34,213 nucleotides of DNA from Anaerobiospirillum sp. GTDB lineage: Bacteria; Pseudomonadota; Gammaproteobacteria; Enterobacterales; Succinivibrionaceae. The notes beneath the pieces were generated by a model. That model searched no databases, was not told where the DNA came from, and saw nothing but the letters and a program-made list of their open reading frames with translations. The stretch lies in contig JARHZF010000193.1 of assembly GCA_029258325.1 (NCBI GenBank), positions 1 to 34,213 on the forward strand, written 5' to 3'. How positions within the stretch are numbered: position 1 is the first letter of the stretch; each line of letters begins with the position of its first letter. Made by a program: the position numbers and the translations under genes. Shown here one piece after another: positions 26,696-34,189 of this stretch.

Positions 26696-27070
26696 ATGGA
26701 AGTTTTATCTAAAGATAAAATAAGATTTTTAATAAGGCTTGCCTTTAGTGCTATATCTCATGGTAAGGTTACTTATGGCAAGGAGATTTTAAAACATTTA
26801 CTTGAGGCTGATAAGTCTTTAGTCGCCGCAAAAATAGGTCTTGCCTTTTCTTATATTGTCATTGATGCTTTTCAAGATGCAGATGACATTTTAGAATCTA
26901 TAATAAAGGAAGATTCTTTAAATTATGAAGCTATAGCTTTTTTAGCTTTATCTAAATCATTACAAAAAGATATAAGTGTTTTATCTTTAGTAAAAAAAGT
27001 ACCTCAAAATGAGACTTGTTATAGTCTTTGTAAAAATGCTTTAGAAATTTATAATCAAAATGAAAATTAA
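26696..27070 (+). CDS. YscG-like TPR chaperone of the needle subunit
   Basis: A 124-residue helical protein with TPR spacing: LIRLAFSAISHGKVTYGKEILKHLL, then IGLAFSYIVIDAFQDADDILESI, then FLALSKSLQKDISVLSLVKK. YscG is a TPR protein of similar size that binds YscF with YscE. It sits right after sctF and overlaps the sctJ start by 11 bases. In Yersinia, yscH and yscI would follow; here sctJ follows directly. Confidence 0.72.
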   Translation: MEVLSKDKIRFLIRLAFSAISHGKVTYGKEILKHLLEADKSLVAAKIGLAFSYIVIDAFQDADDILESIIKEDSLNYEAIAFLALSKSLQKDISVLSLVKKVPQNETCYSLCKNALEIYNQNEN

Positions 27071-27785
27071 AAAGTTTTTGCTATCTATATGTTTATTTAT
27101 ATCTTTAATATCAGGTTGTAAAGAAGTATTGATATCTGATTTAAGTGAATCAGATGCAAATGAAGTATTACAAACTTTGCTTATAAGAGGTATTGATGCT
27201 AAAAAAGAAAGAGCTAATAAAAATGGTTTTGAGGTTTTAGTTGAGGATAAAGATTTTATAAGAGCTCTTGAAATTTTAAAAGAGCATTCACTACCACGAG
27301 AAAAATTTCAATCCTTAGGTAGTATATTTTCAAATCAAAATATGATTTCCTCTCAAACAGAGGAGCTTGCAAGACTTTCTTATGCTATTTCTCAAGAGTT
27401 ATCAGCTACATTTAGTCGTATTGATGGTGTATTAGATGCAAGAGTACATGTTGTATTAGTACAGCACGATCAAGCATCTAATATAACAACAGCACCATCT
27501 GCTGCTGTTTTTATTAGACATATTGAGTCATCACCTATTATTAATATGATAAGTGGTATAAAAGAAACTGTAGCCCGCTCTGTACCTGGTTTAACCTTAG
27601 ATAGAGTATCTGTATTAACAGAAGTATTTAAAGAAAATGTTATAAAACCAACTCTTGTAGAAGAAAAATGGTATGAGAATGTATATATAGTTGTATCTAT
27701 TAGTATTTTCTCCTTTATTTTCATTTTACTATCTATATTTACTATCTTTTATATAAAAGGTTTTAGATTTATAAAAAAGGTGTAA
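27060..27785 (+). CDS. sctJ: T3SS inner ring lipoprotein SctJ
   Basis: SctJ forms the inner of the two inner-membrane rings. It begins with a lipoprotein signal (MKIKKFLLSICLF and lipobox LISGC, Cys20), followed by the two ring-building domains (SDLSESDANEVLQTLLIRGIDA, and VLVQHDQAS through SVPGL near 120-185) and a C-terminal membrane helix at ~206-228. The 241-residue length is typical. The lipobox cysteine is a substrate for Lgt, encoded at 3899-4624. It overlaps the upstream TPR gene. Confidence 0.96.
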   Translation: MKIKKFLLSICLFISLISGCKEVLISDLSESDANEVLQTLLIRGIDAKKERANKNGFEVLVEDKDFIRALEILKEHSLPREKFQSLGSIFSNQNMISSQTEELARLSYAISQELSATFSRIDGVLDARVHVVLVQHDQASNITTAPSAAVFIRHIESSPIINMISGIKETVARSVPGLTLDRVSVLTEVFKENVIKPTLVEEKWYENVYIVVSISIFSFIFILLSIFTIFYIKGFRFIKKV

Positions 27786-27788
27786 TAA

Positions 27789-28424
27789 ATGCAAAGAGAT
27801 ATAGCTCTTGAAATTGTTTCAAATAAGGATTTATTACAAAAGATAATGCTTTTTAATGATGATTATTTTTACTCAAAAATTATGCAAGAGTCTAATAGTC
27901 TAAGTTCATTATATTTACAAAATAAATCTAATTTCTTTTATAAAAAGTATAAAAAAAAGAAATTTTCTTTTGATATTAAATGTCAAAGAATATGCCTTTT
28001 AGATGATAATGCTCTTTATACACAAGTTAGATATTTAGGAGCAAGTTTAATTGCTTTAAATATAAAAGAGGCTATATTTAAAGAGCAAAAACAATTAATT
28101 TTAGATAATATAGATAAATCTTTATATAGTTTTATTGTAGATTTTGCATATCTTTATTTTCCTAAATCTTTTTATTTTAATTTTTATAAAGGAGATTTAA
28201 AAAGTGCTCTTTTATATATAGATAATTTAGGTTTTAGTTCTTTAAAGGCAATAAGTTCTTTATTTAATGATAATGATTTAGAGTATTATTTTATACAAAG
28301 ACTTTATGCTAAATATAAAGGAGCTTTTACAGATATAGATAAAAGTTTTACATTAAAATTATATGCTCTTATGTTGCAAGCATTGAAATATCAAGGTAGT
28401 CCATGGATAAGCTATTTTCAATAA
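27789..28424 (+). CDS. sctK: T3SS sorting platform protein SctK
   Basis: SctK connects the SctQ pods to SctD. This 211-residue soluble helical protein has the weak family features: hydrophobic helices (YLGASLIALNIKEAIF, YSFIVDFAYLYFP) and a C-terminal region with [17 protein letters not shown]. The family is poorly conserved. Position between sctJ and sctL is diagnostic in Ysc-type clusters. It overlaps sctL by 22 bases. Confidence 0.75.
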   Translation: MQRDIALEIVSNKDLLQKIMLFNDDYFYSKIMQESNSLSSLYLQNKSNFFYKKYKKKKFSFDIKCQRICLLDDNALYTQVRYLGASLIALNIKEAIFKEQKQLILDNIDKSLYSFIVDFAYLYFPKSFYFNFYKGDLKSALLYIDNLGFSSLKAISSLFNDNDLEYYFIQRLYAKYKGAFTDIDKSFTLKLYALMLQALKYQGSPWISYFQ

Positions 28425-29038
28425 GTGATAATAATATAAAGATTAATAAAGATAAAAAAATAATAAAAGCTAAAGACTTAAATCTTTATTATGATAGTAA
28501 TGAGATTATTAAAAAAGCACAAGAAATTGCAGATGATATTATAGAAAAAGCTAAAGAGCAGTATAATCTGCGTTTTAGTGAGGGCTATGCTTTAGGACAT
28601 GAAAAAGCTATACAAGAGACAACAGAAAAACTATTAGATAGTGTTGTATCTACAATAGATTCTATTGAAAAATTAGAAGATGATATTGTTGATGTTGTGC
28701 TTTTATGTGTTAAAAAAATCATTGGGGATATAGATAGTGATAAAAGGATTACTTTAATTGTAAAAAAGGCATTAAGCACTGTTAGAGCTGAGCATCGTAT
28801 TTTAATAAGAGTAAGTACACATAATGAAAAAATAGTAAAAGAGTCTTTACAAGATTTTTTACTATCAGCAGATGGTAGAAGTGGTTATATTGAAGTTTTA
28901 GCAGATGCTCTTTTAAATAATGATGATTGTATTTTAGAAACAAAGATGGGTGTTATAGATGCAAGTTTACAATCACAATTAAATATTTTACAAAAAGCAC
29001 TTTATGATAAGGTAGGTTATAGTAAAAATGGCTCTTGA
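28403..29038 (+). CDS. sctL: T3SS ATPase regulator SctL (YscL/FliH-like)
   Basis: SctL is the spoke that binds and restrains the ATPase SctN and links it to SctQ. The 211-residue protein has a charged N terminus, a coiled coil ([20 protein letters not shown] at ~44-63), then the FliH/V-type ATPase E-subunit-like C-terminal half ([16 protein letters not shown], then [18 protein letters not shown]). It overlaps both sctK and sctN, consistent with coupled synthesis of the platform. Confidence 0.9.
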   Translation: MDKLFSISDNNIKINKDKKIIKAKDLNLYYDSNEIIKKAQEIADDIIEKAKEQYNLRFSEGYALGHEKAIQETTEKLLDSVVSTIDSIEKLEDDIVDVVLLCVKKIIGDIDSDKRITLIVKKALSTVRAEHRILIRVSTHNEKIVKESLQDFLLSADGRSGYIEVLADALLNNDDCILETKMGVIDASLQSQLNILQKALYDKVGYSKNGS

Positions 29039-30344
29039 GTATATAGCAAAGATGCTAAAAGACGCTGTAAATGATCTTTCTACTATAGAAATGAAAGGGC
29101 GTGTAGTTGAAGTAACAGGTACAGTCATAAAGGCTATTATACCTGATGTTAAAGTAGGTGAACTTTGTATTTTAAGAAATAAGGGTAGTAATTGGTCATT
29201 AAAGGCAGAGGTTATTGGCTTTTCAAAAAATATGGCTATATTAACTCCTTTTGGAGATTTAGAGGGTATTTCTTATCAAACTGAGGTTATATCTACAAAA
29301 GATGTTTTATCTATACCTGTAGGTTATGAGCTTTTAGGTAGGGTTGTAAGTGGTATAGGAGAAATTATAGATAATGGACCTAGTTTAAAAACACAAAAGT
29401 ACTATAAAATTTATGCAAATCCTCCATCTGTTATGACACGAAAGTTAATTGATAAACCTTTATCTTTAGGTGTACGTTGTATAGATGGTCTTTTAACTTG
29501 TGGTTTAGGACAAAGATTAGGTATTTTTGCAGCTGCAGGTGGTGGCAAATCAACGCTTTTAGCTTCTATTATAAAAGGTACTAGTGCAGATATTTGTGTT
29601 ATAGCTTTAATTGGTGAAAGAGGTCGTGAAGTTTTAGAATTTATAGAACACAATTTAGATAAAGAAAGTTTAAAAAAGACAGTTTTAGTTGTATCTACAT
29701 CAGATAGATCTTCTATGGAGAGATTAAAAGCTGCCTATACAGCAACAACTATAGCTGAATTTTTTAGAGATGAGGGTAAGAATGTTTTATTAATGATGGA
29801 TTCTGTAACACGTTTTGCACGTGCACAGCGTGAAATTGGTCTTGCAGCAGGAGAGCCACCTACACGTCGTGGTTATCCACCATCAGTATTTTCTACTTTA
29901 CCAAAACTTATGGAGAGATCGGGTAATTCTGATAGGGGTTCTATTACAGCTTTATATACTGTTTTAGTTGAAGGTGATGATATGACAGAGCCTGTTGCTG
30001 ATGAAACACGTTCTATTTTAGATGGTCATATTATATTATCAAGAAAATTAGCAAGTTTAAATCATTATCCTGCTATTGATGTGCAATTATCTGTATCTAG
30101 GGTTATGAACAATATAGTAAGTGCAGAGCATAAAAAAGCTGCTAATATGTTAAGACAAATTTTATCTAATTACTCTAAAATTGAGCTTTTAGTGCAATTA
30201 GGTGAGTATAAAAAAGGCAATGATAAAGATAGTGATTATGCTATAGAGCATATTGATAAAGTTAATGATTTTTTAAAACAAAATGAAAATGAAGTATCTT
30301 CTTTTGAGGATACATTAAAACTTTTAATTAATGCTATAAGTTAA
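29028..30344 (+). CDS. sctN: T3SS ATPase SctN
   Basis: A hexameric F1-like ATPase that strips chaperones and unfolds substrates at the base of the machine. Walker A is AAAGGGKST (K174), GERGRE is at 196-201, and Walker B ends at D258 in VLLMMD, followed by the T3SS ATPase signature [28 protein letters not shown]. The 438-residue length is normal. It is the last gene of the rightward run. Its TAA overlaps the stop of the opposing lytic transglycosylase gene. Confidence 0.98.
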   Translation: MALEYIAKMLKDAVNDLSTIEMKGRVVEVTGTVIKAIIPDVKVGELCILRNKGSNWSLKAEVIGFSKNMAILTPFGDLEGISYQTEVISTKDVLSIPVGYELLGRVVSGIGEIIDNGPSLKTQKYYKIYANPPSVMTRKLIDKPLSLGVRCIDGLLTCGLGQRLGIFAAAGGGKSTLLASIIKGTSADICVIALIGERGREVLEFIEHNLDKESLKKTVLVVSTSDRSSMERLKAAYTATTIAEFFRDEGKNVLLMMDSVTRFARAQREIGLAAGEPPTRRGYPPSVFSTLPKLMERSGNSDRGSITALYTVLVEGDDMTEPVADETRSILDGHIILSRKLASLNHYPAIDVQLSVSRVMNNIVSAEHKKAANMLRQILSNYSKIELLVQLGEYKKGNDKDSDYAIEHIDKVNDFLKQNENEVSSFEDTLKLLINAIS

Positions 30345-30994
30345 AATTTTAAACCTTCTTTTTTGTATTTATCATAAAAATACATAACTTTTTTAACATA
30401 ATTTTGTGTTTCCAAAAAAGGAGGTATACCCTTATATTTTTTGACATTTTGTGGTCCTGCATTATAGGCTGCAAGACTTAATTTAAGATCTTTAAAATAA
30501 GTTAATTGCTTTTTTAAATATTTAGTACCAGCATTAATATTTTCAAATGGATCGTAGGGATTTTTAACATTTAATTCAGATGCTGTATCTGGCATTAATT
30601 GCATAAAACCTATAGCACCTTTTTTGGATATAGCATCTAAATTAAAAGATGATTCTGTTTTTATAATAGCTGCTATTAATTCTTTTTCTATATCATATTG
30701 TTTTGCTATATATTCAATAATATTTAATATTTCAGCACGTGTTTTCTTATCTTGATTAAACTTAGTTACAAGTTCTAAAGATAGCATTTTATTAAAATAT
30801 AGTTTATGAGCATGAGATGATAATTTATAAACATCCATATTATCAATTTTGTTCTCAATAATATTTGTGTCATAAATAGATCTAGCTTTTACATCATTAT
30901 GACTTACTTCTATATTTAAAAGTTCAGAACTTATTGTTATAGAGGTAAAGAAAATTGAAGTAGAAATTAGAATTTTTAAAGATGTATAAATCAA
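30341..30994 (-). CDS. T3SS-associated lytic transglycosylase (SLT domain, IpgF/IagB/EtgA-like)
   Basis: A periplasmic muramidase expected to cut glycan strands so that the secretion machine can cross the wall. The N terminus has a signal peptide (hydrophobic ~6-20, cleavage near S22/S23). The SLT domain occupies ~93-215: catalytic Glu114 in KTESSFN, then [10 protein letters not shown] at 126-135, INAGTKYL, and AYNAGP at 176-181. At 217 residues it is a little longer than IagB-type enzymes because of a ~70-residue segment before the SLT domain. It is convergent with sctN with a 4-base overlap and divergent from the XRE regulator. Confidence 0.9.
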   Translation of the reverse strand: MIYTSLKILISTSIFFTSITISSELLNIEVSHNDVKARSIYDTNIIENKIDNMDVYKLSSHAHKLYFNKMLSLELVTKFNQDKKTRAEILNIIEYIAKQYDIEKELIAAIIKTESSFNLDAISKKGAIGFMQLMPDTASELNVKNPYDPFENINAGTKYLKKQLTYFKDLKLSLAAYNAGPQNVKKYKGIPPFLETQNYVKKVMYFYDKYKKEGLKF

Positions 30995-31264
30995 TATGCT
31001 ACCTATATAGTCCTTGTGATTTTTGTATTGTTACTTAAAGCAATATAGTTTAATCCTTGTAGAAACAATGTAAATCTCACGTAAACTACCTATATTATAA
31101 AGTTAAAAAGTATTTACTAATATAAATTTTTCTTTTATAAAAAACAAGTTAAGTTTTTAAAACACTAAATATATTTGTCTATAAGACTTGATAATATTAG
31201 AATAATTATGGTATAGATTTATCTTAAAGCACTAATACTAGATTCAAATTTAAAAGGATTAAAA
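30995..31264. promoter_or_regulatory. Divergent gap between lytic transglycosylase and XRE regulator genes
   Basis: I see no gene in these 270 bases. They should contain the promoters for the leftward transglycosylase and the rightward regulator. A ribosome binding site (AAAAGGAT) precedes ATG 31265. Only short dyads are visible, such as TATTG/CAATA near 31026-31046, and these are too weak to call an operator. Confidence 0.4.
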
Positions 31265-31627
31265 ATGAGATTAAGAGAAGTTTTTAAACGTAATTTAGAG
31301 TTAGTTATGAAGTTTAGAGGCATTAGTTATTTTGATTTATATAAATTAACAAATGGAGATATATCTGTAGGATATTTAAGTAAAATTAGAAATGATGATG
31401 AAATAAATCCAACTTTAAATAAGATAGATACATTAGCAAAAGCTCTATCTGTAAATTCTTTAGATTTATTAAATCCAAATTTAGATTTAGAGAATCTAGA
31501 CTTACCAGATGGTTATGTAAGAGTATCATATGTTTTATCTTATCCTCGATCTATAGCTGTTAGAGGATGGGAGCAAATAGCTTTAGATCAAATAAGATAT
31601 AAAAGACAAATAAAGAAAAAAATATAA
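31265..31627 (+). CDS. XRE-family helix-turn-helix regulator
   Basis: A 120-residue DNA-binding protein. Residues ~7-68 form an XRE-type HTH: RNLELVMKFRGISYFDLYKLTN, the recognition region ISVGYLSKIRNDDE, then INPTLNKIDTLAKALSVNSLDLL. The C-terminal 50 residues (with SYPRSIAVRGWEQIALD) form a small extra domain. The regulator lies 42 bases upstream of the third NYN gene and probably shares its transcript. It is the only DNA-binding regulator in the window. Whether it controls the T3SS, the NYN genes or itself is not shown by the sequence. Confidence 0.85.
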   Translation: MRLREVFKRNLELVMKFRGISYFDLYKLTNGDISVGYLSKIRNDDEINPTLNKIDTLAKALSVNSLDLLNPNLDLENLDLPDGYVRVSYVLSYPRSIAVRGWEQIALDQIRYKRQIKKKI

Positions 31628-31669
31628 AAGATTTTAGTAATAAATTTGCATAAAAAAAGAGAGAAGTTT

Positions 31670-32647
31670 ATGTGTGGTGTTTTTATTGATGCTAAGAGTA
31701 TATTAGATATTAAAGATTTAGAGACAGTATTGTTAATAATATCTATTAAATTTGATAAAAAACCACAATTTCTGCATGTATATGATTGTGGAAATTTAGC
31801 TCTTAGTTTACAAATTAAATCTTTTTGCTCAAATAATGGTATTACTTATAATAAATCAGATATTTCAATAAGAAATTCATCTTCTATTGATCTAATGTTT
31901 GATATTTATGAGTATATAGATAAACTTACAACTGTAGTTATTGTAGGTGATGATAAGATCTTTACTAAGATTAGCAAAGTAGTTTTAAGCAAAAACAAAC
32001 AATGTATAAATATAAGGCATAAAGCTTGTGATTTTGAGCAAGAATATTCAAGAACAATTTATTTAGATAATCTTATTTTTAGAAATAGTTATGTTGATGA
32101 AGAAATTATTCACAATGTTGAATTTTATAATAAAAATATTGAAGTTTTATCTCAAAGTATAAATTCTATAAAAGAAGATTCTTTAAAGAATATAGAAAAA
32201 TTTAAAAAATACTTTCTTTCTATGATTGAAGTAATTTCAAATATACAAAAGCAAAATGAACAAAAGATTAATAGTTTAGAGGGAAGCTTTGATGTTTTAA
32301 AAGAAGACTTGGATATGATTTTGTCATTTATTTCAGGTCTACAAACTAAAGATAATAAAACCTCAATAAATGTAGAGGAAGCTATAGTCAATAAGCAAGA
32401 ACATGAAAAAGAGCCTACAAGTGAAGATGTAGATACAATATCTTCAAGTAATGAGCAAGAGCATAAAGAAGAGCCTGCAAATGAAGATGTAGATACAATA
32501 TCTTTAAGTGATGAACAAGAAGAGATAGAATTTGAAGTTCTAAATGATAAAATCTTAGAAACAGCAGAGTTTGCAGTAGATATAGAAGAGACTTCAGATT
32601 TTGAAATAAATGATGAGTTAGTAGAGAAAGAAGATTACTATCTCTAA
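31670..32647 (+). CDS. Third NYN-domain paralogue, catalytically degenerate and C-terminally truncated
   Basis: NYN domain at ~1-135, coiled coil ~150-215, and a Glu/Asp-rich tail. Against the intact copies, D7 remains, but the Asn at position 10 is Ser (FIDAKS), the Asp of ASDIELM is Ser (SSSIDLM), and NDSDF reads DDKIF, losing the last Asp. Activity as a nuclease is unlikely. The tail contains two 60-bp tandem repeats (separate entry). The reading frame stops at 32645, but the missing C-terminal module follows in another frame, so the ancestral gene ran to about 32963. I chose ATG 31670 (MCGVFIDA) to match the paralogues, giving 325 residues. The alternative TTG 31646 adds eight. It lies just downstream of the XRE gene. 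Confidence 0.72.
   Translation: MCGVFIDAKSILDIKDLETVLLIISIKFDKKPQFLHVYDCGNLALSLQIKSFCSNNGITYNKSDISIRNSSSIDLMFDIYEYIDKLTTVVIVGDDKIFTKISKVVLSKNKQCINIRHKACDFEQEYSRTIYLDNLIFRNSYVDEEIIHNVEFYNKNIEVLSQSINSIKEDSLKNIEKFKKYFLSMIEVISNIQKQNEQKINSLEGSFDVLKEDLDMILSFISGLQTKDNKTSINVEEAIVNKQEHEKEPTSEDVDTISSSNEQEHKEEPANEDVDTISLSDEQEEIEFEVLNDKILETAEFAVDIEETSDFEINDELVEKEDYYL
32394..32513 (+). repeat. Two tandem 60-bp coding repeats in the third NYN gene
   Basis: Units at 32394-32453 and 32454-32513 are near-identical and in frame. Each encodes 20 residues sharing the core EDVDTIS, with an acidic, proline-containing EEP or KEP segment. A partial third start (AACAAGA) follows at 32514. The repeat lengthens the acidic linker between coiled coil and C-terminal module. 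Confidence 0.85.
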
Positions 32648-32648
32648 T

Positions 32649-32963
32649 GAAAATATCATTTCTTCTAAAGAATCAAATAAGCTTTTACCTAAAAATTTAT
32701 TTGATTATGATGTTAGGTATTAACATATATTTAAAATAGGTAATTACTTAATTAAAGAGAATATAAGGGATAAATATGTCAATTTAAACACTTTATTTGA
32801 TTTAATGAAGCATTATGACTTAGATATTATGCAAAAGTACAATATTCAAGATATAAATGACTTTAAAGAGTATTTAAAATGCTTAGATATAAGTGTTGAT
32901 GCTGATAATATAGTAAGCTTATCATATTTAGAATATGTAGAAAATATTCTTGATCTGCTATAG
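32649..32963 (+). pseudogene. Out-of-frame C-terminal remnant of the third NYN gene
   Basis: The frame one base ahead of the upstream gene is open from 32625. It reads through 32649-32720, meets TAA at 32721, and is open again from 32724 to TAG at 32961. The second piece (LNTLFDLMKHYDLDIM, KYNIQDINDF, CLDISVDADN) aligns with the C-terminal module of the second and fourth NYN proteins, including the L-F-x(n)-YNI-D spacing. A net +1 shift between 32625 and 32647 plus a nonsense codon at 32721 would explain the split. It has no credible start of its own. A sequencing error could account for one lesion but not easily for both. Confidence 0.75.
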
Positions 32964-33078
32964 TAGCTTTGCATTTATAAATACAATAAATCTTATGTGT
33001 AGGGATATATTTTAGTTTGTATTATTAAAAACTTGATACAAGCAAATCTTATGTTGTGAACTTCATTTAAAATAATAA

Positions 33079-33096
33079 AATCTATTTAAATAGATT
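33079..33096. promoter_or_regulatory. Perfect 18-bp palindrome next to the ribosome binding site of the fourth NYN gene
   Basis: AATCTATTTAAATAGATT is fully self-complementary and ends about three bases before AAAGGA. It could be a repressor operator, or an RNA stem close enough to the ribosome binding site to affect translation. A near copy (ATCTATTAAATAGAT) lies just past the gene's stop at 34071-34085. Confidence 0.5.
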
Positions 33097-33110
33097 AAAA
33101 GGATGTTTAT

Positions 33111-34070
33111 ATGATAGGTGTTTATATTGATATTGAAAATTTACAAAGTATAGATTATCTAACAAAAGCACTAGACATAATAGAGCAAAATTTTGATCAA
33201 AACTTAAAGTATGTAAAAGCTTATGCTAATTGGAATATTCCTGCATTAGAAAAAAAACGTACTTTTTGTTTAAATAAAGGTATTGTATGTCATCAGACAA
33301 AATCACCTAATAAAAAAAATGCCTCAGATATTGAATTAATGCTAGATGTTTATGAGCATTTAGATGAACTTACAACAATTATTGTTGTAAGCGATGATAG
33401 TGATTTTACCTGTCTTAGTGAAAAGATTTTAAGTAAAAATAAACAATGTATAAATATAAGAGTAAAACCATGTAAATATGAGCATTTATATTCTAAAGTC
33501 ATTTATTTAAATGAAGATGCTCAAGATAATCTCTCTGATGGAGAAGATACACCTATACCTATCAAAATGTTATATCAAGATATAACAACTTTAAAATCAA
33601 CTTTAGATGACACAATAGCAGATACTAAAAAAAGTTGTTTTGATTCATTAGAATCAACTCTAGATAAGCTTAGAGAAAATGATGCTAAGCTTGATAACTT
33701 AAGCTTAAAATTTAATTCATTAAAAAATGATGTAAATAATATAATAAATCTTATCTCTAAAAAGCATACATCTTTAAAGCAAAACAATCAAAGTAAAACT
33801 GCAAAAGCTACAATAGCAGATAAAATGAACTTAAAGCAAATACCTAAGGATAAAAAAACATTAAGAAAACTTAGAGAAGAGATTTGTTGCATTTTAAGAA
33901 AAAAAGATAAAAATAAAGTTAATATACAAATTAATGACTTATTTATCTTTTTAAAGAATAATGGTCTTGCTTTTTTGCAAAAGTTTAATATTACAAGTGT
34001 AGAAGATTTAAGAGCTTTTTTAGTATATATTCATATACCTATATCTAAAAAAGGTAATGTAGTAATATAA
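33111..34070 (+). CDS. Fourth NYN-domain paralogue, intact active site, OST-HTH-like C terminus
   Basis: The 319-residue protein keeps every NYN site residue at the same positions as the first gene: D7 and N10 (YIDIEN), D73 (ASDIELM), and D96 and D98 (DDSDF). Residues ~155-218 are coiled coil. Residues ~250-319 are a winged-helix-like module (LRKLREEICCILRKK, DLFIFLKNNGLAFLQ, SVEDLRAFLVYI, and final strand GNVVI) that resembles OST-HTH/LOTUS. This is the shortest complete example of the family here and shows the basic plan: NYN, coiled coil, OST-HTH-like. It has a strong ribosome binding site (AAAAGGA). It is probably an RNA-directed nuclease; the target is unknown. Confidence 0.85.
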   Translation: MIGVYIDIENLQSIDYLTKALDIIEQNFDQNLKYVKAYANWNIPALEKKRTFCLNKGIVCHQTKSPNKKNASDIELMLDVYEHLDELTTIIVVSDDSDFTCLSEKILSKNKQCINIRVKPCKYEHLYSKVIYLNEDAQDNLSDGEDTPIPIKMLYQDITTLKSTLDDTIADTKKSCFDSLESTLDKLRENDAKLDNLSLKFNSLKNDVNNIINLISKKHTSLKQNNQSKTAKATIADKMNLKQIPKDKKTLRKLREEICCILRKKDKNKVNIQINDLFIFLKNNGLAFLQKFNITSVEDLRAFLVYIHIPISKKGNVVI

Positions 34071-34085
34071 ATCTATTAAATAGAT
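34071..34085. repeat. Near copy of the upstream palindrome after the fourth NYN gene
   Basis: ATCTATTAAATAGAT is a dyad around a single central A and begins at the stop of the fourth NYN gene. It matches the palindrome at 33079-33096 except for one missing T, so the gene is bracketed by two similar dyads about 1 kb apart. Confidence 0.5.
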
Positions 34086-34117
34086 AAAGTGCGAACTTTT
34101 ACAAAGATTTAAATAAA

Positions 34118-34149
34118 TAAGGTAGGATAGTGGGTAATATCCTACCTTA
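34118..34149 (+). terminator. Strong 12-bp stem hairpin downstream of the fourth NYN gene
   Basis: TAAGGTAGGATA at 34118-34129 pairs perfectly with TATCCTACCTTA at 34138-34149 across an 8-base loop (GTGGGTAA). It is unusually G+C-containing for this region and is followed by AATCTTTT. It is a likely rho-independent terminator of the NYN gene. Confidence 0.7.
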
Positions 34150-34151
34150 AA

Positions 34152-34189
34152 TCTTTTAAAGTTAGACTTTATCTGATAACTTTAAAAGA
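34152..34189. terminator. Second hairpin with 13-bp stem
   Basis: TCTTTTAAAGTTA at 34152-34164 pairs perfectly with TAACTTTAAAAGA at 34177-34189 across a 12-base loop. It begins three bases after the first hairpin. It may be a second terminator, perhaps serving a gene converging from beyond the window, or part of a structured RNA. Confidence 0.55.

Noticed and set aside
32647..32742. A short hydrophobic frame starting with an ATG that overlaps the stop of the third NYN gene (TAATG)
   Set aside because: It encodes only about 31 residues, has no ribosome binding site of its own beyond coupling, and overlaps the decayed module frame. It is more likely chance in AT-rich sequence.
32988..33058. 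Direct repeat AAATCTTATGT at 32988 and 33044 upstream of the fourth NYN gene
   Set aside because: Eleven matching AT-rich bases are weak evidence for an operator or attachment site, and no further copies were noticed.
34086..34099. Small stem AAAGT/ACTTT closed by a GCGA tetraloop-like sequence
   Set aside because: A 5-bp stem is too short to support a structured RNA on its own.
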